Assembly (NCBI RefSeq): GCF_042477335.2 | Contig: NC_091246.1 | Span: 15,311,001-15,375,000, forward strand | Length of the DNA stretch: 64,000 nt | Direction: 5' to 3' | From: Ovis canadensis | Taxonomy: Eukaryota; Chordata; Mammalia; Artiodactyla; Bovidae | Shown: one piece after another, positions 43,432 through 54,020 of the stretch | Numbering within the stretch: position 1 is the stretch's first letter | Layout of the letters: each line of letters begins with the position of its first letter | Position numbers and translations under genes: made by a program | Notes under the pieces: generated by a model | Told to the model about the DNA's origin: nothing | The model's input: the letters and a program-made list of their open reading frames with translations, nothing else | The model's database searches: none

Positions 43432-43626
43432 GAAAGTGAAAGTTGCTCAGTCATTTCCGAGTCTTTGCTACCCCATGAACTATACAGTCCATGGACTTGT
43501 CCAGGCCAGAATACTGGAATGGGTAGACTTTCCCTTCTCTAAGGGAACTTCCCAACCCAGGGATTGAACCCAGGTCTCCCAAACTGCAGGTGGATTCTTC
43601 ACCAGCTGAACCACCACGGAAACCTG
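43432..43626 (-). mobile_element. Bov-tA SINE (variant, diverged)
   Basis: Same variant group as 43098: GAACTATACAGTCCATGGAC on the plus strand. B box GGTTCAATCCC, head GGTTTCCGTGGTGGTTCAGC. Confidence 0.92.
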
Positions 43627-43875
43627 CAGAACTGAGCTCTAATTAAAAGCCAAAATGTCATCTCATGGGCCACCAGCTCCAGGAGTGGCACTGGGCTCCT
43701 CATGACCTACTCATCCTGTTATGGCATTCCAGGTCCCAACTCTGGTGACAGAAAGAGAAGGGGGGAACTTCACATATTTTCCAGAAACTTCCAGATTCAA
43801 TTCACTTTGCAGGATTTGTCTCTCACTGCATGAGACCCAAGTTCCATGTGGCTCTGGGGTTATTTAAAGCAAGAT

Positions 43876-44088
43876 GAAAGTGAAAGTGTTCGTCACTCAG
43901 TCCTGTCGACTCTTTGTGACTCCATGAACTGTAGCCCACCAGGCTCTTCTGTCCATGGAATTCTCCGGGCAAGAATACTGGAGTGGGTAGCCATTCCCTT
44001 CTCCAGGGGATCTTCCTGACCCTGGGATCCAACCCAGCTCTTCCACACTGCAGGCAGATTCTTTACCATCTGAGCTACCAGCGGAGTA
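43876..44088 (-). mobile_element. Bov-tA SINE
   Basis: Third antisense Bov-tA within 1 kb. B box is degraded (GGTTGGATCCC) and the head reads CTCCGCTGGTAGCTCAGATG. Confidence 0.91.
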
Positions 44089-44439
44089 GGATAAGTCAAG
44101 CTTGTTGATTCCCTAGCTAGTATCCTTAGCATTCTCCAGGCACCCTGTCAAATAACCCATAGAAATGCTAAATATTTCAGGGGCTCCCAGGAGTGGTATT
44201 CCATCTCTCCTGATTTTGTGTTCTGAATCTTTCCGATGCTCAGAACTTTCTTAGTTTCTGATGGCCTCATTGGTAGGGCTTCTTACACCAAGTCATGACC
44301 ACCTTACTATTTTGGCAGTATTTGAGGAGGACATGACATGAAATGCTCAAGTGTTAGGAGTCATTCAAATAGCCGTAAAGATAAAAAAAAAACATTGTAC
44401 CACAACAGAGCACAAAAATAATTTGATGTGTCTCCATCT
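44089..44439. other. No feature recognised
   Basis: About 350 bp with no named repeat. Confidence 0.5.
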
Positions 44440-44960
44440 GATTCGTGCTTAGCCTCTCAGAAACACATTCTTGATGTGTTTGACCACATCACTGACTCTC
44501 TCACTGTCTTCTTGGTGACAGTGATTTCCTTTGCTCTTAAATTCACATTCCTTGGTTCGTCAGTTAAGGCCTTTTACAGCAGGGCCTTACCTGCTTCTTT
44601 AACTCTATCTCCTACTACCTCTCAGTCACATCCATGCAGTGATTCAGCCCCATCAAACCTCTGGCTTTCTCCTAACATATGTACTCAGTCTTATCTCAGT
44701 CTTATCGCCTTACTCAGGTACACAGCTTCCTCTGCACAAAATTCTCTTTCCTTCTTCTTTACCCTAAGACCCACTTAACCCTAACTCTTCTGGAAGCCTT
44801 CCTGCCTTCGTTAGGGAAAGGCAGAGGCTCTCTCCTGTTTCTTTCAAAAGCACAGAGGCTTCATTCAATAGTCAGTTCACAAACATTTGCGGAGGGCCTT
44901 GTGTAGTAAACTCTGCACTGTGCTCCCACAATCCCTATACTTACATCTATTACAGCAAGA
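44440..44960 (+). mobile_element. L2 LINE remnant
   Basis: Pyrimidine-rich L2-like phrases in order: AGTTAAGGCCTTTTACAGCA, CACAGCTTCCTCTGCACAAA, ATTCTCTTTCCTTCTTCTTT and TGGAAGCCTTCCTGCCTTCG. Confidence 0.6.
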
Positions 44961-45865
44961 GTCACACTAGGTATCATTATTTGTTTACCTGTCTGGAAGG
45001 TGCAGCCTGGCGACAGACAGCCATGTGGATTGTTTGGTTAAGACAATGGCACTATTTCCTCTTTCTCCAGACCCACCCAAATACAGTGACCTCTGCCCTC
45101 TGTCTCTGAGCCCAGCCCAGAACACCAAGGGCCGTGGTTTCAGCCTCAGGGAATCCTAGGGAAGGCCACATACCAGTCCACTGCCTACCAACCCTGTACC
45201 CTCTCCCTTGTGCATTAGTCTGGCCCACACGACTGGGTTTCTATCTCAGTCCCTCTGACAAGCATGCTATTTCACTGTTGCTATGGAATCTATGTGTCTG
45301 GATTTTTCTACTTTACCTGGCTCATGCCAGTGGTAAAGACTTGTTCCAGGGAGCCCCACTGGTGAAGTGGTCCTGTTTGCCACATGTTGGTGATTAAGAA
45401 CCTTTCAGCTGATATTGTAATTGCCTATTGCAAGGGCTTGTGACCCTGTGCTGAATGGAGCGTCACACCTGGCATGCCTGGCCTTCTTTCCCCGCATGCT
45501 GACTTGAACTTCCCTCCAGGACTAGCATGTCCGTCTGAACTGGAGATTCTGCCCTTGGATGTTCCTTCCAACTGGGAAGGTGGGCTGCCCTTCTGGCCCC
45601 TGCCTTGCCCAGGCAGCCTTTTCTTCCCCGACAAACTTTACTCAATAAGGACAAATAGAAATGTGTGAGCTGAAGATATGCCATGCCCCAGGGAGAAGCC
45701 AAGATAACAGGAAAAGGGGTCGATTAAAATAACCACAGAGAAAGACTTCGGTGGTATTCCATTAAAAGGATAGGGAAAACATAAGAAAAGGGAATACTGT
45801 AATTGGGTATGAGAACTCAAAAAGAGCCAAAATATCAAGGTCTTTGAATGTAAAAAAAAAAAAAG
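44961..45865. other. No feature recognised
   Basis: About 900 bp without a named repeat. It ends in an A-run at 45851-45864 next to the antisense L1M. Confidence 0.5.
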
Positions 45866-46655
45866 CACTTGGGTTGCTTCCATGTCTTGTCTATTGTAAA
45901 TACTGCTGCTATGAACAATACATGCATCCTTTTGAATTACAGTTTTGTTTTCTGCAGATATACACAGGATTGGAATTGGTAGATCATGGGCTTCCCTGGT
46001 GGCTCAGATGGAAAAAAATCTCACTGCAGTGCAGGAGACCCAAGTTTGATCCCTGGGTCAGGAAGATTCCCTGGAAAAAGGAATGGCTATGCACTTCAGT
46101 ATTCTTGCCCAGAGAATTCACATGGACAGAGGAGCCTGGTGGTCTATAGTCCATGAGATCACAAAGAGTCAAACATGGCTGAGTGACTAACACACACACA
46201 CACACACACACACACGGTATTTCAAATTGTTACTTTTTTTAAGGAACTTACTGTTCTCCATAGTGGCTGCACCAATTTACGTTCCCACCAACAGCATATG
46301 AAGGTTCTCTTTTCTCTACATCCTACAGATAATATTTATTATTTGTAGGCTTTTTGATAATAGCCATTCTGACAGTGTGAAGTAATACCTCATCGTGTTT
46401 TAGATTTGCTTATCTCTAATACTTATCGATATTGAGCATCTTTTCATGTGCCTGTTGGTCTTCTAACCATTTTTGATTGGGTTGCTCGCTTTTTCGGCAT
46501 TGAGTTGCATGAGTTGTGTGTCTATTTTGCATATTAACCTGCTACTGGTTGCATCATTTGCAGATATTTTTTCTACCATTCCATAGGCTGTCTTTTCATT
46601 TGATTGATGGTTTCTTTTGCGGTTTCAAACATTTTAAGCTTGATTAGGTTAAAAA
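45866..46655 (-). mobile_element. L1M LINE ORF2 3' region, antisense, interrupted by Bov-tA
   Basis: GGGTTGCTTCCATGTCTTGT, ATTGTAAATACTGCTGCTAT, CTGTTCTCCATAGTGGCTGC and GATATTGAGCATCTTTTCAT match antisense L1 ORF2. The two halves join across the Bov-tA at 45988-46215. Confidence 0.85.
45988..46215 (+). mobile_element. Bov-tA SINE with (CA)n tail, nested in L1M
   Basis: Head GGGCTTCCCTGGTGGCTCAG, GTTTGATCCC B box, one Bov-A unit and a (CA)n tail of about 12 units at 46191-46215. Confidence 0.94.
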
Positions 46656-46689
46656 AAATTGACATGAAGAAATGAAGTAACTTGCCTTG

Positions 46690-47330
46690 AGACTAGCAAC
46701 TGAAAGAATGCTCATCAATAGGGAAATGGTTGAGTAAATCATGATTTATCTTAGCCGTGAACTAACAGTCATTGTAAAGAATAAATTCAAACTATAGCAG
46801 TTGAGTTGCTGCTGCTGCTGCTAAGTCGCTTCAGTTGTGTCCGACTCTATGGGACCCCATAGATGGCAGCCTCACAAGGCTCCCCCGTCAGTGGGATTCT
46901 CCAGGCAAAAACACCGGAGTGGGTTGCCATTTCCTTCTCCAATGCATGAAAGTTAGGAAGGGATTTTTCTAGAGGCCATGTTGAGTGAGAAAAGCCGGAT
47001 ATAGGTAGGTGTGTATAATATGATCCCACATTTGTTTACCAATGAAATAAACCTCTTATCTGTATATGTGCATTATATATTCATATATACACTAACCTGC
47101 ATAGTATGGTTCCATTTCAGGAAAAAAAAAAAAAAAGAGCCCTATGCATGTGTCTTTATATTTGATTGTGTCTGAGTGAGAAAAGGGAAAATGATGGAAG
47201 GATTGACATTGGTTTGTTGACCTCAGCTATCTCGAGAGGAAGGGAGAGATTAGTGTGGGCAAAGAGAGCTTTGGGGCCTTGGTCTTGTGATAAGCATGTG
47301 TCGCTTTCATAATATGAAACCGTCAAGTGA
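46690..47330 (+). mobile_element. Old L1M LINE 3' region, interrupted by a Bov-A unit
   Basis: AATAGGGAAATGGTTGAGTA, AAATCATGATTTATCTTAGC, GTTGAGTGAGAAAAGCCGGA and GTGTATAATATGATCCCACA follow the L1M order. An A-run at 47122-47136 occurs inside. Decay is heavy towards the right end. Confidence 0.65.
46805..46951 (-). mobile_element. Single Bov-A unit (partial Bov-A2)
   Basis: Minus-strand second unit of Bov-A2 with a GCTGCTGCTGCTGCTAAGT tail on the plus strand. Lies within L1M. Confidence 0.9.
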
Positions 47331-47605
47331 AGAAAATTATTTATAAGAAATAAATATTACCCACAGTTACATGTGGCCCACATAGCTTCACCTCAGTGTT
47401 AAATTGTGAAGAAGGAAAGAGTGGTTTACGCTTCCACGGCCCCCCTCTCCCATGCACTATGCCTGGGCTTGGATCCATAAAGGACTTTCACAGGTCATTT
47501 GTTTCTGGGATATTCTCAGCTCCAGTGTTATGTAGGATCATTTATATTTTAATCATGATTTTTCCAGACACTATAGGTCACATGTTAGGGCCAGGCAGAA
47601 GGCAC

Positions 47606-47816
47606 CAAGTGAAAGTGAAGTGTTAATTGCTCAACTGTGTCTGACTCTCTGTGACCCCGTGGACTGTAGCCCACCAGGCTCCTCTGTCCATGGAATTCTC
47701 CAGGCCAGAATTCTGGAGTGGGTTGCCATTCCCTTTTCCAGGGGATCTTCCTGATCCAGAGATCAAAGCCTGCATTGCAGAAAGATTCTTTACCATCTGA
47801 GCCACCAGGGGAGTTA
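47606..47816 (-). mobile_element. Bov-tA SINE, B-box region shortened
   Basis: One Bov-A unit and a tRNA-like head (CTCCCCTGGTGGCTCAGATG). About 12 bp are missing around the B box (ATCAAAGCCTGCATTGCAG on the plus strand). Confidence 0.91.
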
Positions 47817-48069
47817 AGAGAGAAGACTAAATAGCAGTTCAGAGTTTTGGACTCCAAATTCAGTGCTCTTGTGTTGAGGGTCTAAAATTGTGTAACACAG
47901 AAAAACATTTTAAAAGACCAATTTTTAAAAAACTGTAAGAACCAACCTAATGAATATATTGACAGCTTCTATAGGTACGAAGCATCATTATTTTAATTAG
48001 CCCTTAGCTTCCCTTTTGCCTATCATTAGGGTACAATGCCATCAGTTATGTGACTAGTGGGTCCTTGAT
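47817..48069. other. No feature recognised
   Basis: Short unique interval. Confidence 0.5.
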
Positions 48070-48135
48070 TATAGCCTGACACATTCATTCAACAAACATT
48101 TACTGAGCACCTAATACGTGCCCAGCACTCAGTTG
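48070..48135 (-). mobile_element. L2 LINE 3' terminus, antisense
   Basis: CATTCATTCAACAAACATTT, ACTGAGCACCTAATACGTGC and CCAGCACTCAGTTGGGTGCT match the antisense L2 3' end. Confidence 0.7.
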
Positions 48136-48399
48136 GGTGCTGGCTCAGCCTTGTAATCTGAACAAACAAGCTTCCCACGGGCATCTGGCCAGGAGTGATT
48201 AGTACATGCCTACACCATTCGTCCTTTTAAAATTAAAGAGACTATTTTATTAAACATGAAAGTTTAGGAAACATTAAAGGCTTTTTATTTCAGAAGGACT
48301 CTGAATCAGAAAATACTTAAAAGAAATAAGCACCACTTGGAGAAATATAGACTATAAATAAGTCCAGCATGAATGAGCATGATGAATGGCAACTAAAAC

Positions 48400-48600
48400 T
48401 AGCATTTTGAGTGCACGCTATTGCCAGGCATTTTACGTATGTCATTATAAGAAGTGCTCACAATAACCCTATATGGAGCGGACTGTTATTATTAAGTTTG
48501 CCAGAGAGGAGACTGTAGCTCAAGAAGATGTGAAGGAATGTTCCCAAGGTCATAGAGAAAGCTTTAGTGCCAGGATTCTAGTATAGACATGCCTTAACTG
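48400..48600 (+). mobile_element. MIR SINE
   Basis: TGCCAGGCATTTTACGTATG, CTCACAATAACCCTATATGG and CCCAAGGTCATAGAGAAAGC follow the MIR order. Confidence 0.82.
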
Positions 48601-48749
48601 CAGACATCATGGATTTCTTTTACTTCTTTGCCCCACTGGCAAAGGAGACTGTTTCTCTAAAGAGCTCATCAGGTTTCCAAGGCCAAGGTGAAACAGTGGT
48701 TAAGTGTCCCCATCACCTGGGCCATGTGTGTCAGCTAGTGGTCCCTTTA

Positions 48750-48850
48750 ACACTAGAATAATAACACTAACGTTTACTGATACTCCATCACCTGCCAGGC
48801 TCCATTCTCGACACGGTTCAATATTCTTTACACAGATCATTTCCAACCCT
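48750..48850 (+). mobile_element. MIR SINE 5' fragment
   Basis: CTAACGTTTACTGATACTCC, ACCTGCCAGGCTCCATTCTC and TTTACACAGATCATTTCCAA match the first half of MIR. Confidence 0.65.
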
Positions 48851-49147
48851 CACTGACAGCGTGTCCTCCTTGCTTCTTCACTTGTCAGCCTACAGCCTCC
48901 TTCAGTACAGTCATCAGAAGAGTCTTTTTAAAACTTAAATCAGGTCAGTTCTCTCTTCCAATCAAAACACTCAAATGGCTTGTAGGTCTTACACATTCTC
49001 CCCATCTCCTTTGACTTCACGTCTCACTTCTCTCCCTTTACTATCTTGCCTCTTGCCCTTTCATTGTGTGAACTTGGTATCCTAACTGATCTGATTCTTT
49101 TAATTAAAATTTTAAAATATTTTTTAAAAAAATTTGGTTAGAAAATT

Positions 49148-49366
49148 GTGGTGTTAGTGGTAAAGAATATGCTTGCCAAAGCAGGAGACATAAAAGTCTC
49201 AAGTTCGATTCCTGGGCCAGGAACATCGCCTGGAGAAGGAAATGGCAACCCACACAAGTACTCTTGCCTGGAAAATTCCATGCACAGAGGACCCTAGAGG
49301 GCTATGGTCCATGGGGTCGCAAAAGAATCAGACACAACTGGACAACTGAGCACGCATACACTACAC
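49148..49366 (+). mobile_element. Bov-tA SINE, diverged, nested in L2
   Basis: Head degraded (GTGGTGTTAGTGGTAAAGAA), AGTTCGATTCC B box, one Bov-A unit. Many substitutions mark it as an older copy. Confidence 0.9.
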
Positions 49367-49576
49367 AGTTTTAAGCCTCTTGCCATTCCACAAACACTCA
49401 GGGACATCCCAGGGCCAAGGCCTCTGCACTTGCTACTCCCCCTGCCTGGAACACTTTCCACCAGGTATCCAAGTCTCCGCCCTTCTTACCAACTTCAGGT
49501 CTTTGCTCCAATGCCATCTTCTCAATGAGCCCCCTGCCTCACTGACTGCTTTATTTAATAATGCATACTCCCTCTT

Positions 49577-50355
49577 CTCAGACATGCAGATGACACCACC
49601 CTTATGGCAGAAAGTGAAGAACTAAGGAGACTCTTGATGAAAATGAAAGAGGAGAGCGAAAAAGTTGGCTTAAAGCTCAGCATTCAGAAAACTAAGATCA
49701 TGGGATCTGGTCCCATCACTTCATGGCAAATAGATGGGGAAACAGTGGAAACAGTGGCAGACTTTATTTTGGGAGGCTCCAAAATTACTGCAGACTATGA
49801 CTGCAGCCATGAAATTAAAAGATGCTTACTCCTTGGAAGGAAAGTTATGACCAAACTAGACAGAATGTTAAAAAGCAGAGACGTTACTTTGCCAACAAAG
49901 GTCTGTTTAGTCAAGGTTATGGTTTTTCCAGTAGTCATGTATGGATATGAGTTGGACCATAAAGAAAGCTGAGTGCCAAAGAATTGATACTTTTGAACTG
50001 TGGTGCTGGAGAAGACTCTTGAGAGTCCCCTGGACTGCAAGGAGATGCAACCAGTCCATCCTAAAGGAGATTAGTCCTAGGTGTTCATTGGAAGGACTGA
50101 TCTTGAAGCTGAAACTCCAATACGTTGGGCACCTGATGGGAAGAACTGTCTCATTTGAAAAGACCCTGATGCTGCGAAAGATTGAGGGCAGGAGGAGAAG
50201 GGGACAACAGAGGATGAGATGGGTGGATGGCATCACCAACGCAATGAACATGAGTTTGTGTAAACTCCAGGAGTTGGTGATGGACAGGGAGGCCTGGCGT
50301 GCTGCAGTCCATGGGGTCGCAAAGAGTCAGATAAGACTGAGCGACTGAACTGAAC
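49577..50355 (+). mobile_element. BovB LINE (RTE), 5'-truncated, nested in L2
   Basis: Begins right at the RT catalytic box, which reads HADD (49583-49594) instead of YADD, and runs to TGAGCGACTGAACTGAA. A 122-codon frame (49604-49972) and a second one (49941-50348) are separated by a frameshift near 49955. Confidence 0.94.
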
Positions 50356-50555
50356 CCCTCTTCCCAGTACCCATATTCCTGCTCCCAGAATTTTCTCCAG
50401 TGTCACTAATCACCTTCTAGAACGTTTGCTTGCTGTGTTCTTCCCTGCCTGTTACCCTCTTCTAGAATGTAAGAACCATCAGGCAGACACGTTTGTGTTC
50501 CCTGAAGTATTGCCATCACTTACAGCAATGCCTGCCACATAGCAGACAGTTGACA

Positions 50556-51020
50556 CTGTGGAACTGATAGATAAACTCTCTCCCCAACCCCGTAAGGGTG
50601 ACTGTTACCATTCTGTTCAGAAACTCACCATCAGTCTTTCATGCGCAAAGTCAACAACTAGAAAGCAACAGAGCTGGGATTCAAAAACACCAGGTCTCCC
50701 CCTCAGGGAAGAGAGTAAAGAAGAGGAGCTACTCTTGTACAGTTGCCTGTACTGGACTCTCTCAGACCACACTCCCCACCAGCAGCCACGACCAGCTGTC
50801 AAGACAACAGAAAAGTGTGGGAGTAACGGGGAGAAGACTTCCTCCACCATCGTTGTTGGTCTTGCCACTCATCTAGGAGCTCAAGCTGAGAAGCAGGCTG
50901 TGATTCTGCTTTTAGGAAAGAAATTAAAAAATAGATGCTAAGAACACATGCAACTGTTTCAGAGGTGAGCCCAGGGGTCAGAGTGTTTTGAATCTCTCCA
51001 TGAAGCTTCTTTTTACATGT
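50556..51020. other. No feature recognised
   Basis: About 465 bp. A 127-codon plus frame (50558-50941) overlaps two other-frame ORFs of similar length, which argues for chance stop-poverty rather than coding. Confidence 0.5.
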
Positions 51021-51240
51021 GTGGGTGCTCAGTAGCTCAGTCGTGTCCGACTCTTTTGTGACCCCGTGGACTGTAGTTCACCAGGCTCCTCTGTCTGGGG
51101 AATTTTCCAGGCAAGAATACTGGAATGGGTTGCCATTTCCTCCTCCAGGGGATCTTCCTGACCCAGAGATCAAACTCACATTTCCTAGGTCTCCTGCATT
51201 GACAGGCAGATTCTTTACCACTGCACCACCTGGGACGCCC
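51021..51240 (-). mobile_element. Bov-tA SINE
   Basis: Minus-strand head GGCGTCCCAGGTGGTGCAGT, an internal extra segment next to the B box (CATTTCCTAGGTCTCC on the plus strand) as in the copy at 8727, and one Bov-A unit. Confidence 0.92.
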
Positions 51241-51479
51241 TCTTTATATATACTTAATGGTAAACATGAAAATTGACAGGTGTGATAACATCGGCTCTGC
51301 TGGAGAAGTTCCTGTTTGCCCAACACAAAATGCTGCAGTTAAGGCCAACACACATCCCCATTCTCCCTCGACATTAAACACCCCAGGACAGTGAGGACTG
51401 ACATTGATCACTATAAGGCAAAAAGCCAGCACAGCCTCCAGGAGATCATACCTGTGCTTGTCATTTGCCTACTTCTTGT

Positions 51480-51690
51480 TATACACGCATCACCTGCCTT
51501 CGCTTTCCAAGGCCCTGTGCTGGGTCCTGAGGCCACATTATTGAAGCCAACAACTGCTTCCAGGGCATTGATATTCTTACAGGGGGACAGACACACAATG
51601 AATGCCATGTAACTGTGGTTTGAGAGAGAGAGGAGCAAACAGCTGATGAATCTCAGTTCTGGAAGGCTTCTAGAGAAGATAACACTTAAG
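51480..51690 (-). mobile_element. Possible L2 LINE remnant
   Basis: AAGGCCCTGTGCTGGGTCCT, ATATTCTTACAGGGGGACAG and ACACACAATGAATGCCATGT resemble antisense L2 (CACTGTTCTAGGTGCTGGGG-like, then CTTACATTCTAGTGGGG-like). Confidence 0.5.
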
Positions 51691-51949
51691 TCAATGAGGT
51701 TCCCTTTGGAGCACATGGATTGGCAGGACTTAAGAGTGCTAAATTAGGCTCTGAGCCTGCAACCTCCAAAGAGGAAACACGGAGACTCCTACACTGCATG
51801 TACCTGGAACAAATCCCTGAGAAGCAGGTGGCCTAGAGGTACTTGTTGCAAACTAGGGGTTAATGATTAGCTAGGCCCAGAGCGTCCTGCCCTGTCCTAA
51901 GCTCAAGGAATTCCTAACAGCAACTGCAATATCCATCATGAATTGAACT

Positions 51950-52120
51950 AGGAGCCAAGCCCTATACTATACTTTTCATTTGTTATCTAATTGAATTGTT
52001 GCAATAACTATTTCACAAACAAGGAAACCCAGGCTCCCAGAAGTGAAAGGCTTTATGTAAAAGCCTTGGAGCTGAAGGCAGTACAAGAATCCGGGATTTA
52101 GATTTCAAAATCCAGTACTC
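51950..52120 (+). mobile_element. MIR SINE
   Basis: TTTGTTATCTAATTGAATTG, ACAAACAAGGAAACCCAGGC and the AATCCGGGATTTAGATTTC end follow the MIR order. Confidence 0.7.
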
Positions 52121-52259
52121 TTTCCAGAATACAAGGCACTTCTGGCTTCTGTTTAATGCTGACATTGCTCTTATTCTCAGCTGTGAGACCAGTGTCTTGG
52201 GGAAGTTGGAACAGCATCTGCTACCATGGGGCAAAACAATGACGAATAGAATTTTGTGG

Positions 52260-52440
52260 TGAGGGTGACTTAGGCTCCAGTTTCAACTCTCATTAACTCC
52301 ACTTGTAACCTCAGGGAAATCGCGTTACTTTCCTGGGGACTTAAGTTTTCCTTCAGAAAAAAGGATGCCCTGGTAGTATTGTGAGGCTTCAGTGGAATGA
52401 AGTCCACGACATACCTCGAACCTAGCAGGCAGTCAACTAA
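52260..52440 (-). mobile_element. MIR SINE, antisense, diverged
   Basis: TAACCTCAGGGAAATCGCGT, TTAAGTTTTCCTTCAGAAAA and AGTATTGTGAGGCTTCAGTG resemble the antisense MIR order. Confidence 0.55.
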
Positions 52441-52553
52441 GCATCACCTCTCTCCTGGAGGCTTCTTGGCCAAAGTTCCGCTTTGGGAGACAAGTGAGGA
52501 TGGACAATGACCACATGTACATAAGTTGTCATCGTGTCCTCCTTGAGCTATGC

Positions 52554-52572
52554 TTTTTTTTTTTTTTTTTTT
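52554..52572. repeat. Poly(T) run
   Basis: Nineteen T flanked by GC and GCTG, with no adjacent SINE or LINE body that I can identify. Confidence 0.9.
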
Positions 52573-52708
52573 GCTGTAAAGAGAAAAATTAAGCACTATC
52601 TGGGATCTATCATTCTTGAAAACAAACTACACACTTATGATTAGAATGCTCTTCACACTTCCCAAGTCACAGCAGACACATTAAGAGTGCGGACCATTGC
52701 CCAATCTT

Positions 52709-52998
52709 GCCTCCAAATTCGGAGAAGGCAATGGCACCCCACTCCAGTACTCTTGCCTGGAAAATCCCATGGATGGAGGAGCCTGGTAGGCTGCAGTCCA
52801 TGGGGTCGCGAAGAGTCAGACATGACTGAGTGACTTCACTTTCACTTTTCACTTTCACGCATTGGAGAAGGAAATGGCAACCCACTCCAGTGTTCTTGCC
52901 TGGAGAATCCCAGGGACAGAGGAGCCTGGTGGGCTGCCATCTATGGGGTTGGGCAGAGTCAGACATGACTGAAGTGACTTAGCAGCAGCCTCCAAATT
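52709..52998 (+). mobile_element. Bov-A2 SINE with perfect 11 bp target-site duplication
   Basis: Body about 52720-52987, two Bov-A units, short AGCAGC tail. GCCTCCAAATT flanks it at 52709-52719 and 52988-52998. Confidence 0.96.
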
Positions 52999-53310
52999 AA
53001 GCTGAGTTATTGATTTCGTGACAGATTGTCAGCCATCCACCGCAAACTCTTCACAGCCAAAGGTGTCCAACCCTGAGTAACTCCTAAGGGGATATGGTGA
53101 TTTCCTGCCTAGGAAATATAGTGTGAGCCCCACTGTAATTATGATGGCAACCAAGAGGTATAATTACCAAACAGGCTGCACAAATGACATCTGTTGGCAC
53201 TGCCAGGGCAGTCTGTGTACTTGTTGTCAAGCAGCAGCTGGCAAGTCCTTTTAGAACATGAAGGCGATTGATCAATTAGGATTGATTCTAATTGATCTAA
53301 TTAAAAAAGG
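52999..53310. promoter_or_regulatory. Candidate regulatory block with homeodomain-like motif array (tentative)
   Basis: Repeat-free sequence with an E-box-like ACATCTGTTGG, a CAGCTG, TAATTATGAT, ATAATTACC, and at 53266-53304 a dense run of ATTGAT/TAATT units. Motifs of this kind mark developmental enhancers, but they are short and expected by chance at some rate. No conservation data are available here. Confidence 0.3.
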
Positions 53311-54020
53311 AAACTTTTTCCTTTTTAAATAAATGTAGATTCATAGGCAGTTGTAACAAATAATACAGGGAGATTTGTAATGCACCTTTTACCCTATTTC
53401 CCTCAATGGTAACATCTTGAAAATCTGTGGTGTGGTATCACTGCTGGGATATTGACTTTGATAGGATCAGGATATAAAACGTTTCCATCACTACAAGGAT
53501 CGCTCACGTGGCCCTTTTATGGTGTCCTCACTTCCTTCTTGTCGCCACCCCTTTTAGAATCCCTACTAAGCATTGATCTGTTCTCCAGTTCTACATTTTT
53601 TTTTTCATTTCAAGAATGTTAGATAAATGGAATCAAACAGTGTATATGACCTTTAGAATTGGCTTTTTCACGCACTATGATATTCCAGAGGATTTATCCA
53701 CGATGTTGCCTATGTAAGGAGTTTCTTCTTTTTGGGTAGTGGTCCACGGTGTGGCTGTAACCACAGCTTGTTTAACCACTCACCTGTTGAAGAATAATTG
53801 GATTGTTTCCAGTTTGGCGCTATTTGAATAAAGCTGCTATAAACATTTGTCTACAGGTTTTTGAGTAAACATAGGTCTTCATTTCCCTGAGAAAAGTACC
53901 TAGGAGTGCTGAAATATATGGTCTTGACATATTAGAATTTTTAAAAAAATTGCCAAACTGTTTGTCAGTGTGTCTGCACTGTTTTACATTCTCACCACCA
54001 AAATATGAGTGACTAATATC
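53311..54020 (-). mobile_element. L1M LINE 3' region, antisense
   Basis: CCATCACTACAAGGATCGCT, TTCAAGAATGTTAGATAAAT, CAGTTTGTTTAACCACTCACC-like text, GAATAAAGCTGCTATAAACA and TTGCCAAACTGTTTGTCAGT follow the antisense L1M order. The BovB at 54021 terminates it. Confidence 0.85.

Larger units (their letters stand above)
48880..50555 (+). mobile_element. L2 LINE remnant with nested Bov-tA and BovB
   Basis: L2 phrases collinear on all three sides: GTCTTTTTAAAACTTAAATC and ACACTCAAATGGCTTGTAGG; then AAGGCCTCTGCACTTGCTAC, CCCCTGCCTGGAACACTTTC and TTCAGGTCTTTGCTCCAATG; then TCTAGAATGTAAGAACCATC and CCTGCCACATAGCAGACAGT. The best-preserved sense L2 in the window. Confidence 0.82.

Noticed and set aside
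43098..44088. Regularly spaced repeats resembling a CRISPR array
   Set aside because: The units are full-length SINEs of about 200 bp at irregular spacing in a mammalian context.
53303..53328. A-run/T-run hairpin AAAAAAGGAAACTTTTTCC
   Set aside because: A simple low-complexity complementarity at the end of an L1M; too short and A/T-biased to be meaningful.
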